A program made the position numbers and the translations under genes. From positions 1 to 64,000 of the forward strand of contig JAKOGH010000683.1 in NCBI GenBank assembly GCA_024811115.1: DNA of 64,000 nt, in the 5' to 3' direction. Of this stretch, positions 46,906 through 57,622 are shown piece by piece. The notes beneath the pieces were generated by a model, which was not told where the DNA came from, did not search any database, and was given only the letters and a program-made list of their open reading frames with translations. How positions within the stretch are numbered: position 1 is the first letter of the stretch; each line of letters opens with the position of its first letter. The DNA is from Terana coerulea. Taxonomy: Eukaryota; Basidiomycota; Agaricomycetes; Polyporales; Phanerochaetaceae.

Positions 46906-48672
46906 GTCACTAAAGCGCAAGCTCCAACGCCACAACAGTTCTGGTACTAAGCTATGTAGTCACAACAATAATGCACCTAAAATAGCCATTTTAACACATT
47001 TATCTGAGAAGTTGGAACCCAGTCCGCTTTTTCCTTGCGAGGCTCCTGAGTTGCCGCCGAGCTCAGTTGCTCACGTAAGCAAGCCGCAGACGCCACAAAG
47101 CACCGCGCAGCTACTAGGCACTAGTCTCCGTAGCTGACTATAAACGGTCGGATGACAGTCGATCCAAACCTTGTATATAGTCTGCACCGGGTCGCGAGCG
47201 CTTTGGAGAGGTGAAGCATTTCGCCCAATTTGGAAATAGACGCGCATGGGCCTCTTTAAGGCTCCCTCGCTCGGCTTCGGCCAATGCTGATTTCAGGCAT
47301 GGATGAGTACAGTAGAGCATATAACGTATTGTATTGCTGCATGTAAAGCATTCCTGTGGAATAGTGCCATTATTCATGCCTTACAACTACTGTGCAGTCA
47401 ATACCAGTGACTTTTCTCGGTAAGCTTCAACAAAATGAAAATCAAATGACTAAAAATCTAAGTCGGATGTAGGTGAACTAAGTTCAACCAACTGAGTATC
47501 TCCAGATCATTACAGGAGACACCGCACCAACATTCAGTGATGTTCTGAGGCCCTTGCTCAAGCATCTAAGTGGACAACCTATACTGTCACTAGGCTCAGC
47601 AGAAGAGGACATGTATTCGACCAAGAAAGCGCACCCTAGACTTTCTACGTGGAAATCTCCTCAGTTAATTTCTACCCCTCCAGAGAGTTGAATGCCAGTC
47701 TTTTGACAGCGGTCAGCTGCGGATCCCAGTCACAGAAAGACTTTGGGACGCGCCGTGGTAGCGCGTTTACATCACATCAACGTGGTCACATGATCGGCAT
47801 CTTCCGAAATCCTTCACCGCTCACAAACCCTCGCAACTCGTACAAGACTAACTAGGCACGAGCCTGAGCCACCTCAACTTCGTCCGAGTCATCATGTTAA
47901 TTCGACTCCTGCCTACGTCTCCGACTGTCCAATAATCGACTCTCACTACGCATTATGTAGGATGATGGTTGCCAATGACATTGGCCTCAATACCGGGCTT
48001 GATCGTCGTGCGAGCCAACAAAAGATGCTGCCAATCGCAAGTTCGCAGCGCCTTTGCAGTACGGCCAACTACTAGGAGTTCCGTCTCACAGCCGACCTTG
48101 TATTCCGGTATGTACGCAATACCAAAGTCATTGAAGGCGTCAGGTGAGACGCATCTGTGGTGTAGCCTGCCGGAACCTGCAGTCGAGCTAGCAAGGGTAA
48201 TGTCTCGCGTTCTGTAAGTCCACACTTTGTCAATACGTCATTAGATATCTTGGCCGATTTGAGCTTCCCCAGGCATCCGGAGTACCCTTCCTAGCAACTT
48301 GGGCGCAGACCCCGTTCGGAACCAATACCAATATCTGTTCACATGCTCATGGGTGAGCATATTCCTTACTAGGTTCACAAGGTTTCGACTATTGACCACA
48401 ACTATCATGGACGTGTAGCTAACCGCTCAACTCACCTGAAGTGTTACTCAGCACTATCACACGTTTCTATTTAAGGGATTCTTTGCACGGTTAGGTTTGA
48501 GGACGCGAGTTCCATCTGCCACCCGACATATCAGCTACGCACTGGTTGGCAGGGCCTGAACAGTTCGTATCTGGTGCCCCGGCGACACTCGCTCTATGTG
48601 CTTTATAATGTCCCCTGCCAGTGGACACTGAATGAACACCAGCACCCCTCCAGGCCCCGTGGTAGATCCACC
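46906..48672. other. Intergenic region between the two seven-TM-type genes
   Basis: About 1.8 kb with short frames on both strands, none with family resemblance. The last 200 bases or so are the promoter of copy B. Confidence 0.4.
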
Positions 48673-49861
48673 ATGTCTAACCCGCTTGGCCTCCTAGAGG
48701 CCGAGATTATCTCGCTCTTCACGGTCTCCGTCTCGTACGGCATATACCTTGTCACGCTTGGTATGTGCATGTACGCACTCTTCTGGGGAAATCCCAGAAG
48801 GAGCGGCGCAACTGGCATTTGATCGCCATGGCCGCGCTCATGTGCGCATGTATTACGCTCAAGATAGCGTTCGATGTGCGCCAGGACCTGGAGGCGTTCG
48901 TGTACTACCAGGGCCCTGGTGGCCCACTTGGAGGGTTTGCACAAGTTCCGGAATATTTTGATCTCATAGCAGTATGTGACACCGCACATCTACGATAAGC
49001 TGAAGACTCAGAATCGTCTTCTCAGGCTATATGCACCCAGGTGGTGGAGCTGCTGGCGGATGCAGTACTTGTAAGCCATTCATTCGGCTCAGTTACTTTG
49101 AGCTCCAGACCTGACAGTGCATGCTGACGCAAACATCTCTGTAGATACACAGATGCTGGGTCATCTACTCGCGTCGATGGCCTATCGTCGCTCTTCCTGT
49201 CGCTCTGTGGCTAGGTAGCCTTGCACTGGCAATCTACATCATTCATGTATATGCAAGCCCCAGCACTCTTCTCCTCAGTATCAACACGTTCGAAGCCCGC
49301 AGTGAACGCCGGACTGGCGTTCACGCTCTCCACAAACGTGCTAACTACTGGTGGGTGTGCCCATGGTACTATCCACGTCTCCAGAGTGGTGTTAACAGAT
49401 ACCTTTCAAGGGCTGATTGTTTTGAAGATATGGCGCGTACGAGCTACCACGAAGAAGCTCTCCTCATACAGCGTCGGAGGCCGCTCGTTGCTTGATCACG
49501 TTGCGCGCATCGTTGTCGAGTCCGGGCTGCTGTACACGTCTTTTGTGATTTTCTGCTTCGGCGCGCAGATTGCGGGAACCGACTTGATGTATGCTGTCGC
49601 AGACGTCGTACGCTCCCCTTCCCCTTCCATATTCCATCTACTCATCAATGGCGCCGTTTTCTGTCGCAGACACTCATGGTCATTGGGATCAACTTCAACC
49701 TCATCATTATCCGTGTGAACAGAGGTGTCGCAGTCGGTAGCACTCTCCCTCAGAGTACTGTTTCGCTCACGACACACTTCCATTCCTTGCATGAGGCGCC
49801 GAAGACATCGAGCCCTGTAGACCACATTTCCATCTCAATTCAAGACATCAGCACTCAGTGA
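48673..49861 (+). CDS. Seven-TM-type membrane protein, copy B (two single-base frameshifts)
   Basis: Exons 48673-48971, 49026-49070, 49145-49350, 49411-49607 and 49670-49861 match copy A in order and splice positions. Exon 1 is 299 nt against 300 in copy A; the missing base is in the GGGGAAA run at 48785-48791 (LFWG should continue KSQKERRNWHLIAMAAL). Exon 3 has one base too many, probably at the TT near 49290 (SINT should continue SKPAVNAGLAFTLSTN). Exons 2 and 4 (45 and 197 nt) equal copy A exactly. With both corrections the protein has 312 residues with the conserved IHRCWVIYSRRWPIVALPV and GINFNLIIIRV blocks. Either these are consensus errors or copy B is a young pseudogene. Confidence 0.7.
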
Positions 49862-51402
49862 CCACGATTATTCTCACAATGAGGATCTACTAGTCGAGAC
49901 AGGAGCCGAGAGGTAGCTCAAATCGCACCGGAGTACCAGAAGCCTCATATGAAGCTGGAAATGCAATCTAATATACATGTGTAGTTTCTGTTCTCTGCTC
50001 AAGGAGCAGCAGTCATGAGTCCATGACAGGCACCAGTTCCCGAGGACCATTCCATCCGATGGAAACTCACAGCCCGCACAATTCAGCAAATGAGACATAT
50101 AGCTGAATGCCAGCAAACCAAAATTAGACACTATTGACCCGCCACTCTGGTGGAAGCATTTCATGACAGGTGTCGCGAATTGGCATCGCGGGTTCCCGGG
50201 AGCGAGCTCGTACTGGTACACCAACGGTCGACCAGAAATGCTCTACAAAGTGAGCGGAGCTTTCGTCATCGGTCTCGGAGTCGTAAAAGCTTTCGAGCGG
50301 TTCCCACGTGCATTCTGTGTAAGCATAACCTTGCCACTACGGAAGTGCATCAGATTGAACCAGTGTAAGAGATGAGAAGACAGAGCAGTGGGGCTGGCTT
50401 ACAGCGGTCAAATAAACCTGAGATTCGCATGTACAGGACTTGGTTAATATCTACAAGTGGCGCTACACAGACATTGGGAACACACCCAATATTTGTCTCC
50501 ATCTTGACGTCGTAGAGTGGCTGCAATGATCCCATCTAAGCTCACGACCACGTAAGCTGCTATGCACAATTCAGTGCTACACATGTACTCGCCGATCTCA
50601 TAACAGGGCTCGTCCTCTGCATCCGAATCCACTGAAGTGCTATCACTTCCCCGTGCGCCACCTGCGGTGAGCTGTTGTTTCTCTTCTCCGTCCCCTTCTT
50701 CCGTTTCTTCTCCTCTCTCCGCAGTCTCTTCAGCATTCCCTCGATGGGAAGCCTGTATCGATGCCGCGGAGCCGTGCGGGGCTCCTGCGCATTGCCCAGG
50801 TCAATTCCAACAGCCGTCCAGAACCGCAGAACACACGCGGCGTCTGGCAGTTCTGCAAGCGACAGCCATGTCACAGAAAGTGTCTTCACTCCCTCGCGGT
50901 GCTGTTCGGCCAAACAGAATGCTCAAGGTTAGCCAGTGTGAGAAAAAAAGCAGAGGGGAAGAAGAGGACGCACCTGAACCCAGTATCGCTGAGAATACCA
51001 ATCAACAAGGTAAGTTGCGAGGAACCTGCTGGTCGTAAAGCGTACCCAATGGTCAGGCGTGTATTGCGCTGCATAAATGAGCACTGGGATACGGCAGGTT
51101 AAATCAGCTGAACAGACGGCTTGTTTGGATACAATTGCTTACCGTAATGCATTCGAGTTTTCTTCATCTTCGCTGCTGCCTTGTAGATGGTACCCTACCG
51201 TGTGCGTCTCTCACAGAAGAGAGTTCGCAGAAGGTTCACGCCCGTGCTCCCTGCACTTACAATGGGCAGAAAACTCCCAGCCTGCCAGCAATAGAAGCGC
51301 CAAGCAATCTTAGCACGGGCGATTCTAAGCGCAAAAGCAGAAAACCAGCCGATGTTCAGCGAAGATACACGCACATGCCGGCGGTAAGTATACAAGCCGC
51401 GT
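49862..51402. other. Intergenic region with an orphan exon-like frame
   Basis: About 1.5 kb. A coding-like segment at 50133-50318 is annotated separately. The remainder shows only short frames. Confidence 0.4.
50133..50318 (+). other. Exon-like open frame, orphan
   Basis: The plus frame reads WWKHFMTGVANWHRG, then GASSYWYTNGRPEMLYKVS, then a hydrophobic helix (GAFVIGLGVV). It ends at a good donor (tgtgtaagc at 50319). The residue pattern looks like real protein, but no convincing partner exon was found on either side. It may be a remnant of a decayed gene or one exon of a missed small gene. Confidence 0.3.
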
Positions 51403-52842
51403 CTAGGCTAACGCCATTGCACACCTCTTTGTGACCCAGCCACCAACGTCCACGCCTACGTCTCGCTTCACCCACGCCAATACCTTCCCTACAACCAACC
51501 CATTTGGGAGAGTCCTGTGACTGCCCATTCCAGCCCTTATTGACCAATCCACAAAGAACGGTGTCGACCATGTGAACCAAGCCAAAACCCAGGCATAGCC
51601 GACGAGCCTCGTCCACCGGGACTCCTTCACACCAAGCTGGCGGAACAGGGAGATTAGCACGTCTTCGAGGGTGATGAACAATGCTTGGTAGAGGAAGAAG
51701 TTGAAGGAAGAGCCGGTGAGCGACGGGTCTACCATGTAGTCGCCGACGACGTGCACGAGCCCCGAAGCGGCGAAGGCGACGAAAAGTTGCGTACGCGAGG
51801 AGGCGTACGATCCACTCTTGAAGCCCAGCCTACGTGTGGCTGACTTTCCCAAGGCCGAAACAAACTGGGCGTATAACAATCAGTGTGAACTCATAGCTGC
51901 GCGACAATGGAAAGGACTCACCCGTCTCAAGTTTTGATGCCAGGTTCTACCCCAGAACCGTCTAACCGTCCACGCGTCGCGCCACTTGCCGAATGGCACA
52001 GGCCACATGTCCGGCGTGCTCCCAATGTCTATCCCAACAATCCTTTTCAGCCCGCAAATCCTGCTCAACGCTCCCAAGGACACAGCGAGGAAAGCCAACA
52101 TGTCGTACCCGAGGTTGATACCCGCGTACCCCTGGCAAACGAACGCCACGACGTTGAGAGCACAGAGGAAAGGGCCTTGTGCGCGTAGGGACTGTGCCGA
52201 AGGGCCATGCAAGGCAAACAGAGGGTTGAGAGTAAGGAACGTGTCCGAGAGGTCGGCGAGCAGGAGGTGCCATGCGATGCGCACAAGCCGCGTGAATAGG
52301 AAGACGGGGACAGAGGAAGTAGGGCGCGGCGGCAGTGTATCAATCTACGTATTATATACATCATACCGATGGAGGTCAGTATAATGAAGGCTTAAAGAGA
52401 GGCAAGTCGCACACCTGGTATGTCCAGCCAATACCTCTGCCGTTGAAAACAATGCAAAACGCGTAGTACAACCTCCGCCACCAGACCTCCTTCTCCAGAC
52501 CTTCTTCCTTGCCTTCGTTCCAGGTCTTATTCAGCCCATACCCTCCGGCCTCTCCTCCAGCGGCTCCTTCAAGACCAGTAGTGTCAAAGCTGTGAATGAC
52601 ACACACCCAAAACCGCTACCGGTTGAATAGTCCGTCATGTGCGCGCCGGTCGAGTAGTTGACGCCAGTCAGCAGGGAGGCGGTATATGCAACGCATACTG
52701 CGAGGCGTGAACGGAAGGACAGGTATGGGCGGAAGGCGATGAGAGCAGAGAGGATGATGTAAGGAAGTACACAGTATGGTATGACGGGGAGGGTAGGCTT
52801 TGATGAGAACAGGGCCTCGGCTGTTACGGAAGAAGTGTTCAT
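51403..52842 (-). CDS. Wax-synthase-like membrane-bound O-acyltransferase, copy 2
   Basis: Minus-strand exons: 52415-52842, 51922-52344 and 51403-51864. Family blocks are FNGRGIGWTYQ, the TLPPRPTSSVPVFLF junction, FGKWRDAWTVRRFWGRTWHQ, LFVAFAASGLVHVVGD (candidate catalytic His) and LFITLEDVLISLFRQLG, then GYAWVLAWFTWSTPFFVDW. One G is missing in the run at plus 52541-52543 (ERPEG should continue YGLNKTWNEG). Adding it makes the exons sum to 437 residues. Splice sites after the YQ block and near the WHQ block are in similar places to copy 1, which supports paralogy, but sequence divergence is large. The substrate is unknown; an acyl-CoA and a lipid or terpenoid alcohol are typical for the family. 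Confidence 0.82.
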
Positions 52843-53994
52843 TGTTTGAGAGGCGAAGATAGCCTTGAATGCGTCAGGTCTACGAGGAGAGACGATGGCT
52901 CTCTACAGTCAAGACACGTCGTAGTGAGCATAGAAGTACGTTTTGGAAATCCCCAGCATGGCTCACCCTATCCGCCACAATTCTATCGTCAGGCTCAAGC
53001 TCCAAGGTTCTCTCCGAGTCGGATAACTCGGTTTCTTAATTGTTGGTGAAGCACGTCTTAAGGCGAAATGACGTCGTGGCAGACTTTCTAATACGATAGG
53101 GGCTTAGCAAATATAGTGCCATTTTGAACGGTGCAGCTGGACTCACCTTCAACACCGCGCACTAAGTACATCCAAGCGTAGCCTCAAGCTCAGACTCACG
53201 CTTCCCCGCGTATTTCCCGTGTTCTCTAGCAGCTCTTCCGCGACACCTTTCCGAGAATTAGCAGCTGTTAATTAAGACTTCGTCAGCCTAGGGTCTGTCA
53301 CGCGCAGCGAAGTGGTGGACGTACTTCTTCAGGCCCTCCTACAACACCCGAGCAAGCCTGCGCCCGCCATCAGCGATGGCGCCTCGTACACCCCTGTGGC
53401 ACGAGCACAAGCGTTTCACGATCAAAATCTCATTATCGATCAGACGCGGGCAGTGAGTGTGTCCCGAGAGCACAGTGTGGGTGAGGTTGGACGAGGTCCT
53501 GAGCGTTAGAAATTAAGTTGAGAGTCTCGGGCTGGATGTGTACATGCTCGAGCTTCCTGCCGCAAGCCGAGTGAGCGGATCAGCGGGCTGAGATTGCGGA
53601 GCGCCCAAGATCGAGAAGCTAGCTTTTCGCGTTAACGGTCTGTCCTCCATCTCTCGACCTAAATAGCTTGTAATATAGTGGTATAGACAATATTTCTCGT
53701 AAACTTATAATCCCAAGCAAGGTCTCTGCGGCCGCAAGTCGCGTTCCTCTAGTGCAATGTGACGGCACAAGCAGCGGACGCAAAGCCGGATACGACGTGA
53801 GGAAGCAAGATGATTGGACGGAAAGCGACTGAGCGCTGTCTAGCTTTGATGCGCTTGATGCGCTTATTTTGCTGATGGCGGCTCAAACGAATTCAGTCAG
53901 ACGCTTACTGTACATCCTCACTTCGTCCTCAGCACACCGGTACCTGCACTGGGCTCCCGTCACGCCAACCATACCTTGTCTATCAAATCTCTTC

Positions 53995-54129
53995 GGTGGA
54001 CCAGGGTCTGGTCTGGAATCTGGATCTCCTCAAGTTGGACGAAGACCTCCCTAACACGAGGCAGTACTACCTGCGAATGTCTACGGTTTCAGAGGAATTC
54101 GAACTGGCCCTTCTCGAGCAGAGTCGTTG
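53995..54129 (+). pseudogene. Decayed gene fragment, related to 56190-56355
   Basis: The plus frame reads LVWNLDLLKLDEDLPNTRQY then YLRMSTVSEEFELALLEQSR and stops. It shares a 19-base identity (54068-54086) and the pattern VWNL...L..LP...YLRMST with the fragment at 56190. No start or domain was recognised. Confidence 0.35.
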
Positions 54130-56189
54130 AGCAACCCGCTGGCTCACCGCCTACGGATACTTGAAGTACGTTATATCAAGTGGTGGTCTCGAGGCCTTGA
54201 CAATCCGCGCTCGAGCGTGTGTGTCGGAGTCGACATTACAAAGTGTCCCATTCAACTTCGAAATGGATTGTCCCGATCACCTCTGGTGCAGGTAGAAGTG
54301 CAAAGGCCCTTCTACTGAGGCATTCTTCTTCCTGTTGGGCCTAAGATGAAGTCACGAAGCGGAGGCATAGCGCGTTGGAAAGACGGTGAGCGAGGTGCGT
54401 GATGCAATGCCACAGTGTCAACAACAACTAGTACAGCTGTACCAGGTGTGACACTCTCAACTGGGGACGGAAATAATGGTGCAGTCTCCGAGTAACTAGC
54501 TGGGGAACAGACCAGCTCGAGACTGGCTTTCTCTGTTGCAGACGGTAGCTACTTATACATGTGTAGTCCTAAACTGTACAGTACCACCCGGTATCCTCGT
54601 GTATGTACTAGAGCGGTCCAGAACAATAGAGAAACATACGGAAACCACGAGTATCGATGAAAGAACAATAGATAGGGGTAGAAGACAATGGAAATGAAAA
54701 GAATACCCTAGAGACGCCCAGAAGTTCATGACACACAGTCTTTGTACTGCGTGCTGACAATACTCTAGCAGCCTGCAGTACGATAGTTGCAAATCAGGAT
54801 TTGCTTTATGTATTTGGTCTCTCATTCGCAATCAACCCATCCGTCAGTACACCCAACGATGCTCACCAGTATTCAATTTGAAGCCCTCGCTGGCATGCGC
54901 GAACGGGCCCAGTTCAACTCTTACTCGACTACAGTACTTATACCCACTGACTGCAGTGCACCATCAGACATGGCAGAATCACTTTTCCGTGTGACTGAGT
55001 TGGCCAATGCAACCAACTCGCTATGCCAGCTAGAGAAGAGAACAGTTTCGTTCGCCCTCGATACGATACGTTCGCCTCCCGGCGTTCTTCGGTTGCTGAG
55101 TCGAGTCTCAACTAGCTGATATACAGTCCCTTGTGGTCTGGAAACTGACAAATGTGGTGGCAGGCTCGTTGGCCTCCCCATACCAGCGGTTTATCGTGCG
55201 GCAATTCGGCCAAGCTCACAATATTTCACGTTCAGCATGTCTATGACGTGAGCATGCATGTCGATTCATGGGCGATTGCATTAGTACTGTGACCGCCCCG
55301 GACGGTAAGCCCTGTGAATCGTTGAAGCCCTTCAGGGAATGATATAGTGCATTCCTGCAGGGCGAAACTTCGGCCGGAGAGCGAGATGCAAATTGATATC
55401 AATGTCGTGAGCAGTTCACGCTATCCAGTGCAGACTATGACTCACCGATGCAATGCGCAGGCATTCTTGGGGCGATGCAGACGGAAGATGGCTGTACTGT
55501 AAACAGGTCAGAGGCGGTGTCACGAAGCGAATGGGCATCTGCCGAACGGAGATTGCATCCTCAGTACGCGGTATATGTGAGTACCTATTAGGGTTCCGTC
55601 TGCGCGAGGCATCGATGCTATGCATAGATTCAGTTATGCACTGGAGTGTGCGGGACGTCCCAACAACGTGTGTGTGAGCGCCGTTATCCCTGTGAGCATA
55701 ATTTGCGGCTCTAGGGCCTGTAGTATATTAAAGCTGTACGCTGTAGCCCAATACATCACTGGCAAATAACTCAGCTGGCGAAGCACGTGTTGCCCTATAT
55801 GTCCGGGCTGAACTTTACGTTTTCGGTTTACACCAACCATACAGTGCTCATGCAAGTATCCCGTCGCCTGCGATGAAGCGTAAAGGGTCCCATATAACAC
55901 AGTGGGTTATTCAGCACAGCCGTAATGGTCGTTCCTCGCCCTATGCGGGTTTCAGGGCCTACTCATGCACTGCCTATCAGAACCTACTTCTGTGCTAGCC
56001 ATACAGACAACTTCCATTTCCACCGCTATACCTGTGTTCACCGCTGGCTCCGGCAGTGCTTCGTTCTCGTGGTTCAAGTATACATACTTCCGGTTGCCCT
56101 TGCCCGGCTGTACAGGCGCTGTTCGCTCTCGCATCCAACCCACCCACTGCAGCTATACTCTCCGCACGCTTTCTGCACGTAATTGCCCT

Positions 56190-56355
56190 TCCTCAAGTAT
56201 GGAACCTCTCAACTTGGAAGAAACCCTCCCTTACGCTAAACGCTACCTGCGAATGTCTACGGCTCCCAAAGATCGGGCGCTTCTCAAAGACAGTCCTTTA
56301 CCGTCTCGGTTGGTCAACATCCAGAAGCTTCCGCATTGCACCATTTCGCGCTGAC
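56190..56355 (+). pseudogene. Decayed gene fragment, related to 53995-54129
   Basis: It contains the same 19-base block (56244-56262). In frame it reads LNLEETLPYAKRYLRMSTAP then stops after KLPHCTISR. Together with the other fragment it points to an old dispersed or duplicated family. Function was not identified. Confidence 0.35.
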
Positions 56356-57060
56356 GGCCTTGAGCTCTCAAATGCCTACCAGGAACCGGCCAATCCCGCA
56401 GAGTCGGACTTTGCTGCTGTGGCCAACCATCCGGCCGCACATGCGCGGTCTCTATTACTTTGAAGTGGAGCTACGTGCAGGGTGACTATCTCAGCGGCTA
56501 CATTTTTTGCATAGACATCTGACATGATTTATCTTGCTATTCATCCTGCAGCTTGGAATATCGCGCTGAGGTGTCGATTGGGTAGGAATTTGTATACTAC
56601 AAACACTCTGGATACTTACGGAATAGAGTAGGTTTGCGGATTCCACCAATGATGACCCCTATCACCTTTCGTGGGATCTGCATAGGGTCTCCGATGTAAA
56701 AGGTCAGCTCTAGCATGAAGTTCGCAACCGTCCTTGATGCCTAGTCGACTGAAGTTGAGGTCGTAGCCGGAGATGTAACCGGATACGTGTTTAGTCGCAT
56801 TGGCAACAAAATCTGGATAATCAGAAATCATTGCATTGGTGAGTTGTTATCTGACGTGTCAGACGCTTCCAGTTCGAGTACCGTCGTTGATCCCAGAGAA
56901 GCAGCTCGCTGCAGGATATCCTTTACATCCATATCTTTTTCCTGCGTTACGACTCTGTCACTCTGCCAAAGACATGACCGGATGCCTTGTGGTGAACTTC
57001 GGACAAAATTGTTTCAAGCACTCCACCATTTCTCACTACGCCGAAGACTGCTATCGAAGA

Positions 57061-57098
57061 ATGCAGCGTCTTGTATACCGAGGTTTAGTCAACCGACT
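57061..57098 (+). pseudogene. 5' stub of F-box-like gene cut by the Copia insertion
   Basis: The frame from ATG 57061 reads MQRLVYRGLVNRL up to the target site cgact. Removing the element and one copy of the 5-bp duplication makes it continue in the same frame as LPPEVRHLILSY at 63646 onward. The open frame extends further upstream (possible ATG near 56971), so the true start is uncertain. Confidence 0.6.
57094..57098. repeat. Target-site duplication, left copy (cgact)
   Basis: Five bases cgact directly before the 5' LTR, identical to 63641-63645 directly after the 3' LTR. Five-base duplications are typical for Copia integrases. Confidence 0.9.
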
Positions 57099-57389
57099 TG
57101 TTGAGTCAGGATAGACGCCGTAAGCGCTCTGCTCACATCTTCTCTATTGTTCTACCAGGTTCCACCATGACGATGCCTATTGTCTATTGTCCTGGTACCT
57201 ATTTGTGTCTGTTTGTAGTACAGCCACCCAGTATTGTATATAAGGCAGCCCTCTGCGCCATACTCTAATAAGACTCTTACAACTCTCAACCCACTAACGT
57301 GTATCAACCAACCTACAGGTGAGTAACCATCCTAGCTTCCTCTAGGCCTCGGTAGGAGTGTACGCCGCTGTATGCGCTGCACTTCTACA
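57099..57389 (+). repeat. 5' LTR of Copia element
   Basis: 291 bp from tgttgagtcagg to cttctaca. It contains a TATA motif (gtatataaggcag near 57236) and, downstream, a strong splice donor (acctacaggtgagt at 57311-57324). It has one extra g near its start compared with the 3' LTR and a few substitutions around 57290-57312. Confidence 0.92.
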
Positions 57390-57401
57390 GGTTATGAGCC
57401 C
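57390..57401 (+). other. Primer-binding site, initiator-Met tRNA half-molecule type
   Basis: The bases ggttatgagccc directly abut the 5' LTR. Their reverse complement gggctcataacc is the anticodon stem-loop of eukaryotic initiator tRNA-Met. Drosophila copia uses the same internal region of that tRNA rather than its 3' end. Confidence 0.7.
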
Positions 57402-57622
57402 CGATGACGCGGTTGATTGCGCCGTCACTGGCAGCAACAACCAGCTCATTGGTAAACTTCGCCTGTACCTACTCGCTGCCATCGTGCGCGACGGTTGCGC
57501 TACTAGCGCACCGTCTGCGCCGGGCAAGCTGAGCAGGCACGAGGGCGCCCCTTAGGGCCCCTCCTTGGCTAAAGCCATGTCAGTACGTCGTACTGACTGT
57601 TCTGTCCCTACAGAACTCAGCA

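Larger units (their letters stand above)
52843..57060. other. Gene-poor region with gene remnants
   Basis: About 4.2 kb. Two diverged fragments sharing tacctgcgaatgtctacgg are annotated separately. A short frame at 54859-55119 (about 86 residues, MLTSIQFEALAGMRERAQF start) has no recognised domain. Nothing else is supported. Confidence 0.4.
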
